Positions 21,423-32,930 of a stretch of DNA of 64,000 bases are shown here, in pieces. Origin of the DNA: Kingdonia uniflora (lineage: Eukaryota; Streptophyta; Magnoliopsida; Ranunculales; Circaeasteraceae). A model generated the notes under the pieces. That model made no database searches, was not told where the DNA came from, and saw only the letters and a program-made list of their open reading frames with translations. Both the position numbers and the translations under genes were made by a program. The stretch spans positions 1 through 64,000 of the forward strand of contig JACGCM010002657.1 in the NCBI GenBank assembly GCA_014058105.1, read 5' to 3'. Position 1 is the first letter of the stretch; each line of letters starts with the position of its first letter.

Positions 21423-23670
21423 ATTTTAAACACAGTTTGAATATTTCATATGTGATACATATATACATATTCTTGTGTTTATATATTCATCAAAATCTCA
21501 TTGTTGAGATCTCTCTCCAATACCTCATTCACTTTCCCATCTGCTACTATCATTCACATTTTTACTTTTACATAGATCTCGATCTAATTCATATAAGATA
21601 ATTCACTTAGATTTTTTATCATTCATAACCATTTATTCAGTTCTCGATGTTTCATCTCAGTTTAATACAGTAACCTTGATAAACTCGTTAGTTACTATTT
21701 TCTTATTGAAATTACAGGAATTTCAATAGCTTCTCGAAGACGTTATAATTTTCCCCGCCAAAAATAGTTATTTCCATTTATACAAATTCTCATTCTCCAG
21801 CGTAAAATCTGGCGATAGACTGCACAATCCTAAACCTCTACGCATATCTCGTTCCCTCAAAACCATCTCCTCCCACAACGCCGTACTTACAGCGCCCTTC
21901 CCCAATCCCCTTTACTTCCCTTCCAACTCTCCCCTTCCATTTTTCTGCAACTCAAAATCACTGCCACAAAGAAATCAAAATATCACATTCACAGAATCAC
22001 ATCTGTCGCTATTAATCTTTCCCCTCCAAGGACGTCTCTCATTCATTTCCACTTCACTACACGTTATTGATTAATCTTTTTCACATGCATCTACCTACAA
22101 AACAAATTGTAAAAATCACTAACCTTGTTGCCATGCAGCTTCAGTATCCCTCTCTTTTGCTCGCTTCGCCCTTTTAATCAACACACAAATCTCTTCCTTC
22201 GCAATTGTATCTAACAACTTCAGCAACGAGCAACAATAGTTATCTCCCTCATAAAAAATTTTAGTCTACAAATTATCTAAGTAGTCACCTACCTCTAACA
22301 TATTTATAGCCCTCACGTGACTATTCGTTGGACCACTTGGCGATGGTCCAGTTCTTCGAATACAGCGCTTTATACATTTTTTCTTGACATCTTTGCCTCT
22401 TAATCTTCTACCCCTTAATAATCTTGTACATTCATATTCAGACCTTCCAACTCTCGAAGAATATCTACAGACACATTCATATATGTCAGTGTACGCTCCA
22501 TCTTTTCTAATAATTGATATACATTATTTTCTTTATATTTCATACTATCACCTAATGGAAAACATCTTGCCATATTCATTTCGCATGTACGTTTACTTAT
22601 TTTATCTTATTTTAGCAAATACCTATATTTAAAGGAATATTTTTGACATTAGTTAACTTAATTTTGTTCAATCACACTTCGTTTAAACACAATCTTTATT
22701 TCCCTACAGTTGACAGGTACATCACATTTTCGACATAACAATACACGTTCGACTTTATAAACTTGCCAATTCTCAACAAAATTCTATCATAAATGTTGTA
22801 ATCATATTGGATACTCGATAGCAAACACAAAAACAACTAAATTCAATACACATATTTAATCATTTCAACTCATTTTTTACATTCGATATCTCTCACATTC
22901 GACTACATACTCATTTCTTACATTCGACATCTATCTCTTTCGAGTACATTCACTTCCAATACTTAATATTTTCATCCATTACAATTTAACTGCTCTTGCT
23001 AACTTCCTCGACATGTCAATATTTTCTTTGTCTATTTTTCACCAGAATCGGACATTAAAGTCTCTTTCTAGTCCTCAAAGCTCAATGACTCCCAAGTCAC
23101 TGAACTTCTAAAAGACGCTTCAGCAGGAAAAGGCAGCAGAAAATTGCAAGCACACCCACGCATTTGGCAAGATCCTTGGACACCCATCCCAACTTCGTAT
23201 CTTCATCAATAGTAAAGGCAGTTACCACTTCACCCCCCCAACTGACTCCAAACATTACCTTCACATACGCATGATGCTCCCACTATTTCAAACCAAAACA
23301 TCTCATTTATGTTTATTCTTTGTTCCCACCTCACTACTCTACTCCAATCACATAACCCATTTTCATCCATCAATCTATGCTAGATTTCATCTGAAAAATC
23401 ACCATCTTCAACCCCAGACCTAATAATCAGCCATACATGGGGCGTTCTTATTTATCTAAAAACCACCATGCCCCTTCCATAAAACTCATATTTATACCCG
23501 CCATCTTTCAACAACATTAAATGCACATCAATAATTCTACCTCAGAACCAACTTGACCAAATACCGATCCCCTTGACCTCGGTAATGACATATGTTGACT
23601 TCTGCAAATATTCAGCAACCTTATCTGATTCCAGTACTCCTTCTCGACACAACTACAAGTATTTCTGCCG
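21423..23670. other. Tat interior between aORF start and PPT
   Basis: No gene is recognised. The region is AT-rich with scattered TCGAATGT/ACATTCGA words (22850-22960) that also occur in the corresponding part of the 45735-61018 element (49600-49690, 54000). It probably contains the accessory gene's promoter. A segment near 23150-23200 reads RIWQDPWTP in one + frame, reminiscent of a LINE motif, but is too short to call. Confidence 0.5.
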
Positions 23671-23683
23671 TGAATGGGGAGAT
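23671..23683 (+). other. Polypurine tract of the inverted-LTR Tat derivative
   Basis: TGAATGGGGAGAT sits directly before the LTR start TGTAGTATCAT. The matching PPT in the other Tat element (reverse complement of 46231-46243) is GAATGGGGTGAT. Confidence 0.75.
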
Positions 23684-25109
23684 TGTAGTATCATATTCCC
23701 CGGATTCGACAAGAATAAAGCCAGCACTCTGTAATCGAAGATATCTTTGCATTCTGTAGTCGAAGATAGCCCAACGTTCAAGAAGGATCTATGAGTCCTT
23801 GATACACAAAAATTAACCATTATAGCCCGGTGAAGAAGGAGCAATTAGAGATCTAGAAAGTTTACCCACTACCTCCAGAATAGGAGACTCTTTCTTTCTT
23901 TTCATAAACTTCCTGTATATGCTATAAAGACTACGCATCTGAGATCTCTTTATCCTAAACATAAGCAACACTCAGAAAGCTTGTCATAACTAGCATCTAC
24001 TAGATTTCATACCAAATCCTCCTCGAGGTCGTGGTTTTTCTCAGTTTTTGTTGAGTTTTCTACGTAAAATCTTGGTTGATACTTCTTTATTGCACAATCC
24101 CTATGAACATGTCACGCCCCCAAAATCAGCTTCTTAATAAACTATTAAGAACGCGAATCCTAAGGTGTGATGTCGGCCACCCCACAGACAACCTAGCCGT
24201 AGACAAATTCAGGCTCAGTTTTCTCTGAGAGCACAGCACAAGACAAAGAATAAAATTATAGGGGAAGACAATATAATGATACATCAAACTGAATACACAT
24301 CAATACAAGATCCAAAATAATATACAATGCCAGAGTCAAAGATCTCACTAGAATACTAGAACACGAGCAGATCAGAATCTACAACAGCCAACTAGGCCCC
24401 AACGCAACTAAAATCCTCAGCAAAACCTACAGCAACCTGCCACTAAAAGGGGGGATGCGAAAGTGAGCAAAATCACGGCTCACTAACTCCCAAAATAGGA
24501 TAAACAATTATACCAACCAATGAGATGAAAAATATGAAAATAAGATATAATGTTTGCTAGAGTTAAAATAATATATGATATGTTACTGATACTGATACAA
24601 ATAGTACATACCAAGGTTTTGTTATAGTTAAAATAATATAACCTATTACTGATAAAAAAATATATCAAGTCTGTCATAATATCTACTAAAGATGTACAAC
24701 AATACTAATAAGTCTATCGGACTACAAGCCAAAAACCAAGGGATTACTAATACTATAACCTAAGCTCTAAACAGAACTAAAGCCCACAGTGTCACGCGCA
24801 GCCACTAAACCAATAGATGAATTAAACCTCAAATATCTCCATCCATAGAGACTAATCAAACAACAATATCCTCAAAGACTAATATGAAACTCATGAGGAA
24901 CTACAACTCACTAACTATTAGATCTCAGAAAGCAAAGAACGCACAAGAGTGAGCAAACCACGCTCCCCTCAAACCCAACCAGGCTAAACCACCACACTAA
25001 TAAAGTTGATTCTATAAGGAGAGGAAATGAAGATGGAGATGAATTGAGAGTATGCAGAAGTGCTATGATATGATATAATATGATGAAATGAATGAATATA
25101 GATTAGATT

Positions 25110-25322
25110 GGGATAATCCCATAATTATCCCAGATGCTCGACGACACGTTATGATGTGATGATGATATGCTATGATGACTAGGATAATCCCATAATTATC
25201 TTCGATGCTGGATGATAGGTTATGATGTGATGATGATATGCCATGATGACTAGGATAATCCCATAATTATTCCAGATGCTGGATGATAGGTTATGATGAC
25301 TAAAGCCCTAATGCTGAATGTT
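25110..25322 (-). repeat. 71-bp tandem repeat (three copies) in solo LTR B
   Basis: Copies start GGGATAATCCCATAATTAT or AGGATAATCCCATAATTAT at 25110, 25181 and 25252. Each holds a palindromic GGGATAATCCCATAATTATC-type core and a GATGATGATATG run. LTRs A and F have one related ATGATTAGGATA segment. Confidence 0.8.
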
Positions 25323-26926
25323 TATGATAATATGAAATCAAGACTAGACCCTATAAATCAATATAATGGGCTGATCAACCACTAATGGATAATAACCTTA
25401 ACGAGAATCTTAGTTGGATTCAATGGTACGATTTCTTGTCCAAGCTCGACCAGTCTAAAGGATATTATCACTTGATCAGAGTGTTCTGGGCTTTTCAACC
25501 CACGGAGCCAACGTCTGAACTTTATTTCACTTATTCCAAGGAATTTCAACCTCACCGAGGATGAAGCCCGATACCGAAGGACTACCTCATACCATCCCAC
25601 ACTCCCGGATGGGTAATAGATGTCATAGTACCTGTCACCAAAGAATTACCCTACTATTTCAACCCGATGTAGGAATCCTGATAACCTATCGAGGGTCAGC
25701 CGACGTTGATTTGGTTTATGTATCCGATCCCATTAAGTTAAATGAATAAAAGAAACTCACACCAAAACCAGATCCCAAGTATCAAAACACCACAGCCGCC
25801 CCCACGGCCCACACCCAGGATAACCCCTGCCGAGAGAAGGGCAAACAATCCAAAATACAGATGCTAACAGTGACTAATGGACCAGTCATAACATCCAAGC
25901 ACAGATGAACAGTGACTAATTGACCAGTCACAACATCCAACAACATCAGTCTCAACAAACTGGAACATAGCCACCAGGGGCAAACCATGGAAATAAGCCA
26001 CAATGCACAACTTCCTAGAAGTCAAAATGGGAAGCACACCCTACATTCCAAACCAAACCAAGGGATACCCCACTCCAACAGGGAATCTAACATTCCAAAC
26101 AGCCGCCAAATCAACAACTGTGCTCAAAGACGAAGCCTCAAGAACATAAAGAACACCTAGGATAATCCTAAGACTAAACGAATAACCCGAAGGTGCCCTA
26201 AGCAATAATCATATCCTAACCCAACCATAGTATGAACATAATAATCTTGGTATTACAATAACTCACAAATCAGCATAATAATCTAGTTATTTTGGAAGAT
26301 AAAACTCGCCTGATGCAATGCTCCAGAAGAATCAATCCAGGCAAAGCAACCTAAAGCTCCAACTGAAAGAAAAACCCCAATCCACCATGCTACTATTGCG
26401 CTACTCTGATCACCCATACTTCAAATCCATTAACCACACCACAGCCATCGCAAGCAACCCAAACAATTATCGCCACCGACCAACAAGCAGTCACAACAAT
26501 GATCAACTCAAGCTAACCCAACTCCTGGAATATAATCACACACATACTACTTTAAAACCCCCATCATCACAATTAAAACCAAAGCCTCCAAATCATCACC
26601 GATCACAAACCCTAATCCACAGGGGTTCACCAAAACAAAAATCAAACAACAGCAAGGGAGAGGAATTAAGGGATAAGCATACTGAAAGAAGAACGGCTGA
26701 GCTCGGCAAAGGAACGGTAAAAAATTGACGATCAACGAGTGGGAGAATGCAACCTTCTCTCTCTCCTAGGCACCGCAACACCACCATTAAAGCTCAAGAA
26801 CAACAACCCAAACCCAAATCGCCTGAGAGAAGAAGAAATTGCAGAGAGGGGAGGAGAAGTTTGATGAAGTTAGGGTTAAGTCGGTGAGGGAGAGAGAAGA
26901 AAAATGAGGAGAGAGAACAAAAAATG

Positions 26927-27134
26927 ATATATATATATAAATGACAAGTCGTTCAAACGGATACGAAGGTCGTTCAAACGACCAAGAGGTATTGGGCCAA
27001 ATTCCAGTGGATAATTCGACTCGTTCGAACGACAATAAATTTTGTTTGAACGATAATCTGTCCAATGGCCAAAACGTCCAGAAGACACTGTGACGCTGAA
27101 GGGTTCGTTCGAGCGAATATAAAGCTCGTTCGAA
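26927..27134 (-). promoter_or_regulatory. TATA box and three TTCGAA dyads of solo LTR B
   Basis: TTCGAA-type words start at 26952/26973, 27024/27045 and 27108/27129. Each pair is exactly 21 bp apart, and pairs are 72 and 84 bp apart. Reading on the LTR strand (-), the array is followed within 15 bp by a TATATATATAT run (26927-26939) and then a CT-rich leader. This is the layout of an enhancer-TATA-initiator promoter. Two words are exact TTCGAA; three are TTCAAA or TTTGAA and one is TTCGAG. Confidence 0.7.
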
Positions 27135-27436
27135 CGGAAACAGGGAAAATCCAAAAATGTCATTCTGAGATCCTCCTGAGCCACACCAAACACCAAGATC
27201 CTCAGAAGATAGGAACAACCCAAAGCAGCAAACACAATCCTAATAGAAACAAACCACGGGCTCCTCAAATCACAATTCTACATCCTCTGCCCAACAACAA
27301 CAGAAACCATAGAACTGGTGGAACACCAAACTCCAAATCACCATAATCGTCCTATATTAACAAAAAAAAATCTAGGTCACTGCATAACAAGTATTGGCGA
27401 AGGTTTCCCTTCTGGAAAACACGCCATTATATGTAC

Positions 27437-29999
27437 AACAAAGGTTAAAGAAGAAACAAATCAAAAAAAATTGTGCTGATAGCTCAATACAAACAAATAT
27501 TAGTAACTTGAGGTTATGAATCATCTTCTTCAGCAACAACCTCATTGGCATGTTGTACATTTTTTTTCCATTATAATAGACCTCTACAGTTGGTGGCTCT
27601 GAATCCTCTTCTTCAGCAACTCGAGGTTGTTCTTCTTCAAATTAAACTTTCTCCTCGACATCTTTCTTATCATCATCATCTTTTTCATCACCATTCTTTC
27701 AGTTTACATACAACAAATGAAATGAACAAAAACATCAGATGAAATAAGAGTTATGGAAAAGAGAATGACAAAGACATCCTAACAAATGCTAAAATATTTT
27801 GAACAAATGACAGACTTCTGAAGATATGCCAAATTGCATAAAGTAAATGGCAATATTTTGAAAAAAAAAATCAAATAAAATCATATAAATGATATGAAGT
27901 AGCAAACGGATGATACCTCCTGAAGATCATTACCATATTCAGACGATATCGCTTTAAAATTACTTTCCTCCAAACTTCAACATCATCATCTACCAATAAC
28001 TCTTTTACCACCTCCAATCCTTCTCCAGGCATAACTTTCTGATGTAAATTTTCCATAGTTGATTGAATATTCTTAAGTTCTAGGAATTCTACCCGTCTCT
28101 TCTTTGGCACTCGATTATTCAAGCCCTTCTTGGGGATCATGGGATTTAAGGTTTTAAATTGGATCAGTGGGACATAATCAAATTGTTCATCAGTGAAAAC
28201 TTCTTTCTTCGTACCTTCAACCTTTTCTCCAGGGGCACATCAGCTTCTTCTGCCTTTTTGTTCTTCATGTTTGTATTCGTTTTCTTCTGCATTCTCCCTT
28301 ACCTTTTTTCTTATCTTCAATCTTTAGATTTTTTTATTGGAGGTCTCTTTGCCAGGTTTTCGGCTCTGCCTTCTTTATTTTCCTATTTTCTTTCTCATTA
28401 CCTCCTTCTTGCTTGCGTTTCACCATTTTCCCAGGAGTAAAGAACTGGTACTGCCCAGGAAGTGGAGTATCTTTAAGTGGTAGAGTACTGCCTCCCACTC
28501 TAGACATCAAAATTCTTTCCAACATTTTACCATGGTTATACAAAATTTTTCCATGGTCATCCAACTTCGGCAACATTTTGCCATGCTCCTCCAACTGGGA
28601 GCATACCCTAACCACTACAGCACCAATTTCAGTGGCAGAGGAACTGCTACCTATTGCAGGCGTACCGACAACAGGTACATTGACTGCAGGTGGTTCCAAA
28701 ACTAATCAAATATAATAGACAACGTAACAATGACAAAGAAAATAAAATAAATGGCAAGAGGTGAATAAAAAATTCCAAAACTAATCAAATATAATTATAG
28801 GAAACCTAAATTAAATTTCAAGGAAGCAATAAAATAAATCAAAATCATACAAAAAATGGAAGATTACCATGGCCTTTTGCACAAGATCTTAGTGCATGCC
28901 AGTCTCAGGAGGCTTCATTTCTATTACCAACAATTTTGGGTTAGCAAAAAATATTTTAAACATCGCAATTTGGCGACGCTTAAAGGAAGCCATCCTCTAT
29001 CCCTGTAGCTTAGAGAACAAATGTATGGATTCCTCAATTCTTAAAAACTTTAGGCTGGGAATAGAAAGGAAAGTCCATATCATCAACACCCAGGTACATC
29101 CGTATAATAATAAAGCTTTATCCAATATTTTATCAGCGGCCGGTCGATAAACAACAAACACCATTATTGACTCCACAAGAAATTATAGACTTTCTCACCC
29201 CAGGGGAATTTGTTAAACTATTACAGATCTTCTACCAGATCAACATACTTCACCCAAATGTTTTTCCCATTGTTCGGGAGGAGAAAGGATAGTATAATTT
29301 TTAACAAATTTAATCGAAGAACATCGTTCCGAAACACAATCACATATGGCTAAAAGTAAGAAGGGGTATAAAAGGATAAATAATATACAATGTAATGATA
29401 AGAACCTTAGAATATAATGAGCCAGAAATGGCAAATACAATACAAATATTGGAGGGGTGAGAAATACAATAAAGAACGATGATAAAATGGGCAAAAAAAA
29501 TGACAAATTAGAGCTTTACAATGATGTCTTTCCAATTTTTCCTATTTTAAAGCATCATCAATTTCCTTCAACCCATATGTATTCTTCTTCTTGGGGAATC
29601 GCCACAATCTAAAATTCACCATATGCTTAGGATCAACAAATAAGAACTCATTTACAATAGGAGAGCACGTAGCCCTGCAATTAGACAAGTATAAATGGGT
29701 TTCATCTGAATTATCGTCTCCCAAAATTAGAACTTCATATTACCGAGATGACGATCGAATATTTCTATAACCAACGTCGACATCATCGATATTGGATCAA
29801 TCAGCAGTAAGGGTATAAATAAAGTGGTATAAAGAGCACCCTTCTCCTCTTTAAGTAGAGCTGCAAACATTTTGTGAAGTCCCAAACCTGTACACTGAGA
29901 GATGTAATTTTTGGCATTTGAGGTGCCCTACTTGGCTTCACTCTCTTGCATTTGGTTCTCCTCCTCAAATTGCTCATTCACTTCTCTATCAGACTTCAT
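27437..29999 (-). pseudogene. N-terminal half of the MULE Ulp1 gene
   Basis: The - strand frame opens at 29999 with MKSDREVNEQFEEENQMQES. It continues through a block ISQCTGLGLHKMFAALLKEE and LVIEIFDRHLGNMKF, then (29724) a segment GDDNSDETHLYLSNC. The pattern resembles the region N-terminal to C48 in plant Ulp1-MULE proteins (DUF1985-like), but I am not sure of that family. A further exon (28699-28334) is a basic, heptad-like linker with HGKMLPKLDDHGKILYNHGK repeats and a KMVKRKQEGG tail. Another (27700-27545) is acidic. Introns between them are AAATGACAA-rich. Stops occur in several exons. Confidence 0.55.
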
Positions 30000-31418
30000 T
30001 GTAAAAGAAGAAGAAAAAGAAGACTTTAATCAAACACCAGGAAAGCAGTAGTCACACAGATGATTTGCCACTAATATAACACTGAAATCATACACACATA
30101 CACGATGGGTAAAATCACGACGATTTTGAGAAAATAGTTTGTGCGACCGAGGCAGTTTTTACGGTTGTCAATCACACACACGATTTGTAGAAATGGGATA
30201 GTTTTTGTGGTTTTTGCGGTCTTTGCAGTGGTCATGTAAGAAAAAAGTGTTTAAGGAATAGGGATGATTTTTTGCGCCAAAAGGTTGACGAACTCGTGTG
30301 AATCGCACGTGTTACCTAAACTTAAAGAATAGTAACCAAATGCAAAAGAATATATCTGATGGTGACAGCGTCTGCATTAGCCAATACAAGTGATGTTTAA
30401 ACGCATAAAAAATTAGTTTCAACAAATGACAACAAATGCATGTAATGGTGACAGGGTCTGCCTTACACGTCTCAAAATAGTAATGACATGTTTACATCGA
30501 GGAACGATTAAAATTGGATACGTGGCGTGATAATAATTTTTTTAAATGATTTGAAATTTTATTATTATTATTTAGGAAATGACATTCGAACCAGTGGATC
30601 CCACGGCCTTACCTGTTGCATTACCTGTGGAGCCCACGGTCTAGATACCTACTGCAATATTCAAGCAGTTAATATTTTTCAGAACAAATGGCAACATTGT
30701 ATAAAACAAATGATAAAGAAGACTGAACAAATGGCAAAGTTATATAACACAAATGACAACTTGCTGCTACCAAATGACATAGATGCCTGAAAGAATACCA
30801 GAGTTAGACTAAAGAAATGACATAGTTTGGTTTGCAGCAGTCGCGCAGACGATTTGCCATCGTTTGCTCTACGAGTTGAGTACAGTAGAGTACCATCTAT
30901 AGGAGTTACGTGTACTATCATTTCCTCCATGCCCAACGAGTAGAGTACCAGTCTTTAATCGAACATTTAGTAGGCAGCAGTCACACAAACAGTTTATGAC
31001 AAATAATCGGGATGATTTTTACGGTTGAGTAAGAAGAAGAAATTGTTCGATGAATCGGAATCGCTTTTGGAGCCAAAAACCAAATGAACTCTTGTAAATA
31101 GCAGGTGATTCCTAACCATAAACGATGAGAAGTAGTAACAAAATTGGTGAAAGAGTCTGTCTTCTTATAAATATGAAATCTGGTCAAAGGTAGGACAAAA
31201 TGTAGTAAAACAAATGACAAGTAGTTCATGAGATGGTGACAATGTCAGCCTTCCTCATACACGTGGCTTGATATAATAGTTTTAAATGAGTTAAATAATT
31301 TTTTATAATTTTCTATTATGTCGGATGTGACATTTGTACTTATGGAGCCCAAAAATAGGTGGTTGTCTGTTGTAATATTATAACTTTAGTAGGGGCAAAT
31401 ATGATTTTTCCTCTTGCC
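30000..31418. other. MULE right subterminal region, no gene
   Basis: This lies upstream of the Ulp1 gene and inside the right TIR. It holds further ACAAATGACA words (30420-30780, 31205) and short repeated segments (GGTGACAGCGTCTGC, GGTGACAGGGTCTGC and related words near 30361, 30450 and 31150; CAGCAGTCRCACA words near 30835 and 30975). These subterminal repeats could be transposase-binding or promoter sites. No reading frame with a recognisable motif is present. Confidence 0.45.
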
Positions 31419-31510
31419 AGTATCGATTTTGAAATTTATTGTTTCCTGGGCCTAATTTTGTAAAGATGCGTAAACTAGTATTTATTCTCATAATTTCCGT
31501 TTCAAAACAA
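31419..31510 (-). repeat. MULE right terminal inverted repeat (imperfect)
   Basis: This is the reverse complement partner of 2465-2550: AGTATCGATTTTG, TAAAGATGCGTAAACTAGTA and TTTCCGTTTCAAAA match in inverted order. It is followed after about 60 bp by the poly-T that starts the LINE. Confidence 0.65.
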
Positions 31511-32030
31511 ACAGTCTTATTTATACCAAAAAAAAGGGCAATCATGTATATTTCAAAACTAATTGTCCTTTTTTTTAGCTAATTAAGACTGAGAGTTTTA
31601 TTGAAACCTACAAAAGTACATCATTGTTACAAATACATCTACAAAATCTAAAATACTCAGTTATGGGATCCTCAATTTTATATAATAATTGAGGTCTCTC
31701 ATCATACATTTCAATGCTACCCTCCTGAAGACAAGTACCTCTAAAACCAGGTCCATCTGAACTGAAGTTTCATTCCCTCCAAGTTGTTTAGTATCTAATT
31801 TGCTGAATGCTTTTCTTAACATCATATCAATCTCCAGCTAAAAGTCCATAGAATATTACCAGAAGTGAAAGCTTTAACGGCATCTTCAGAATCAGATTCC
31901 ACCCAGGCTACAATCTATCCATTTGAGGCAGAAATAGCCACATCCTGAACAACTGCCACACATTCAGACATGAAGCTTGTTACCACTCCTAACCACTTTA
32001 AAATTGTGTTTAATACAGTTCCTGCAAGGT

Positions 32031-32480
32031 CTATGATGATAATTCCCACCCCACCTTACCAGGATCGCCCCTAGAGGAACTGTCAATATTTATTTTGACC
32101 TCATTTCTTTCAGGGAGTTTCCAGAAACAGAATTTGATCTTAGGACTTTTTCTAGGATGAGCAGGAACCCTTACACAGTGAATAATCCTTAAGTCATCAA
32201 CTGTATTGTTCATCACAGCAGAAGAAAGGAATGCAGACTCCTGGATTCTCTCAATAAGCCTTCTTTTGATTTTATACCAAACTATAGCCTTTTCCTCAAA
32301 TCTGAAGTCATTACTCGCTTCCCAGATTAAGTAACTCCTCTGCCAGATACAACTGATCCAAAGGTCTTTGATATTACCAACACTTTTAGTCAAGTTATTG
32401 AGATCCAAATGGCTGGTGGTGATTTTAATTATGTAGGCTATACATCTCCACATTACTTGGACAGAATCACACTCCCACAT
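32031..32480 (-). pseudogene. LINE ORF2 C-terminus: zinc-binding region and RNase H start
   Basis: The 149-codon frame opens with MWECDSVQVMW, the end of the reverse-transcriptase zinc-binding domain in which H-x(n)-W-x-C precedes a helix. It then passes through the DLWISCIWQRSYLIWEASND block typical of plant L1 ORF2. It ends in the first strand of a plant-type RNase H, KINIDSSSRGDPGKVGW, where the usual D-G-S is D-S-S. A stop follows and the rest of the RNase H is not in frame. Confidence 0.8.
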
Positions 32481-32930
32481 AATATGGTTTAAGGTTTCTT
32501 CATGTTTATGACAAAAACTTCATTTAGAGACAGTAGGAATACCTCTTTTCTTCATCAGATCATCAATAGGAATACTAGAGTGGCATAACCTCCAACCCCA
32601 AGGAGCAAGTCTTGGATGAATAACATCTCTACTGATATAGTTCATCCACCAAACACTTATATTCTCTTTTTTTATCCTATTAAAGGCACTCTGGGCTGAA
32701 AACTTGCACTACAAGTCAGGCTTCCAGATTCTGGAGTCCATTCTGTTTCCACAAATTTTTATCTTTTAAACATTTATGATCAAAACATTAAAAATATCTT
32801 GTAAATGATTTGGAATGTGCCTTACCCCATTCACAATGATACTATTCAGTTTTGCTTTCATTTTCCCCCAGGGTAGGTTATTATTATTTATTAGGCTTTT
32901 CAAAGATAGGGTGGAGCACCAATTGTCTCT

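Larger units (their letters stand above)
24110..27384 (-). mobile_element. Solo LTR B of the chromovirus A family
   Basis: It begins TGTCACGCCCCCAAAATCAG, the reverse complement of the family LTR end, and ends TCTAGGTCACTGCA, the reverse complement of the family start TGYARTGACC. Flanking 5-mers are GAACA (24105-24109) and TAACA (27385-27389), a duplication with one mismatch. At 3275 bp it is longer than LTRs A and F, partly because of a 71-bp triplication. No internal retrotransposon sequence is present, so it is the product of LTR-LTR recombination. The longest - strand frames (for example 26787-27218) only translate the pyrimidine-rich leader. Confidence 0.82.
20258..27431 (+). mobile_element. 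Tat-clade retroelement derivative with inverted LTRs
   Basis: Both ends carry the same LTR family as the Tat element at 45735-61018, but in opposite orientation: 20258-20711 in one direction and 23684-27431 in the other, both with the U5 end outward. The element is flanked by an exact 5-bp duplication TGTAC (20253-20257 and 27432-27436). The interior (20712-23683) holds only the start of the antisense accessory gene and the region next to the PPT; there is no gag-pol. The left LTR lacks the first 38 bp of U3 and is joined directly to accessory-gene sequence at 20711/20712. This structure fits a snap-back reverse-transcription product that integrase inserted by two U5 ends. Net length without solo LTR B is about 3.9 kb. 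It sits within an exon of the MULE Ulp1 gene. Confidence 0.8.
23684..27431 (+). repeat. Right Tat LTR, split by solo LTR B
   Basis: U3 begins TGTAGTATCATATTCCCC at 23684. The LTR runs to CCCTATGAACA (24109), is interrupted by solo LTR B and resumes at 27390 with AGTATTGGCGAAGGTTTCCC, ending in GCCATTATA at 27431. Without the insert it is about 468 bp. It differs from the left copy by many substitutions and one short deletion, so the element is old. Confidence 0.8.
2465..31510. mobile_element. Giant Ulp1-carrying Mutator-like element (MULE), interrupted
   Basis: A MULE of about 13 kb net length is inferred from imperfect terminal inverted repeats at 2465-2550 and 31419-31510, a MULE transposase remnant on + (5712-6357) and a Ulp1/C48 cysteine protease gene on - (18268-30000). 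Ulp1-type MULEs (for example Kaonashi-like elements in Arabidopsis and CUMULE in cucurbits) are an established plant class in which a captured SUMO-protease gene travels with the transposase. All uninterrupted MULE segments share an ATTTGTCATTTG word in introns and spacers, which is absent from the insertions and helps define the element. Two retroelements interrupt it: chromovirus A at 9083-17645 and the inverted-LTR Tat derivative at 20258-27431. The outermost TIR bases and the 9-bp target duplication could not be fixed by eye. The element is dead: the transposase is fragmentary and the protease has stops. Confidence 0.7.

Noticed and set aside
23150..23200. LINE fragment suggested by R-I-W-Q-D-P-W-T-P
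   Set aside because: Only about nine residues match the motif style, with no flanking LINE sequence recognised.
26318..27346. ORFs of 82-143 codons in solo LTR B
   Set aside because: They overlap LTR regulatory sequence on both strands and show no domain.
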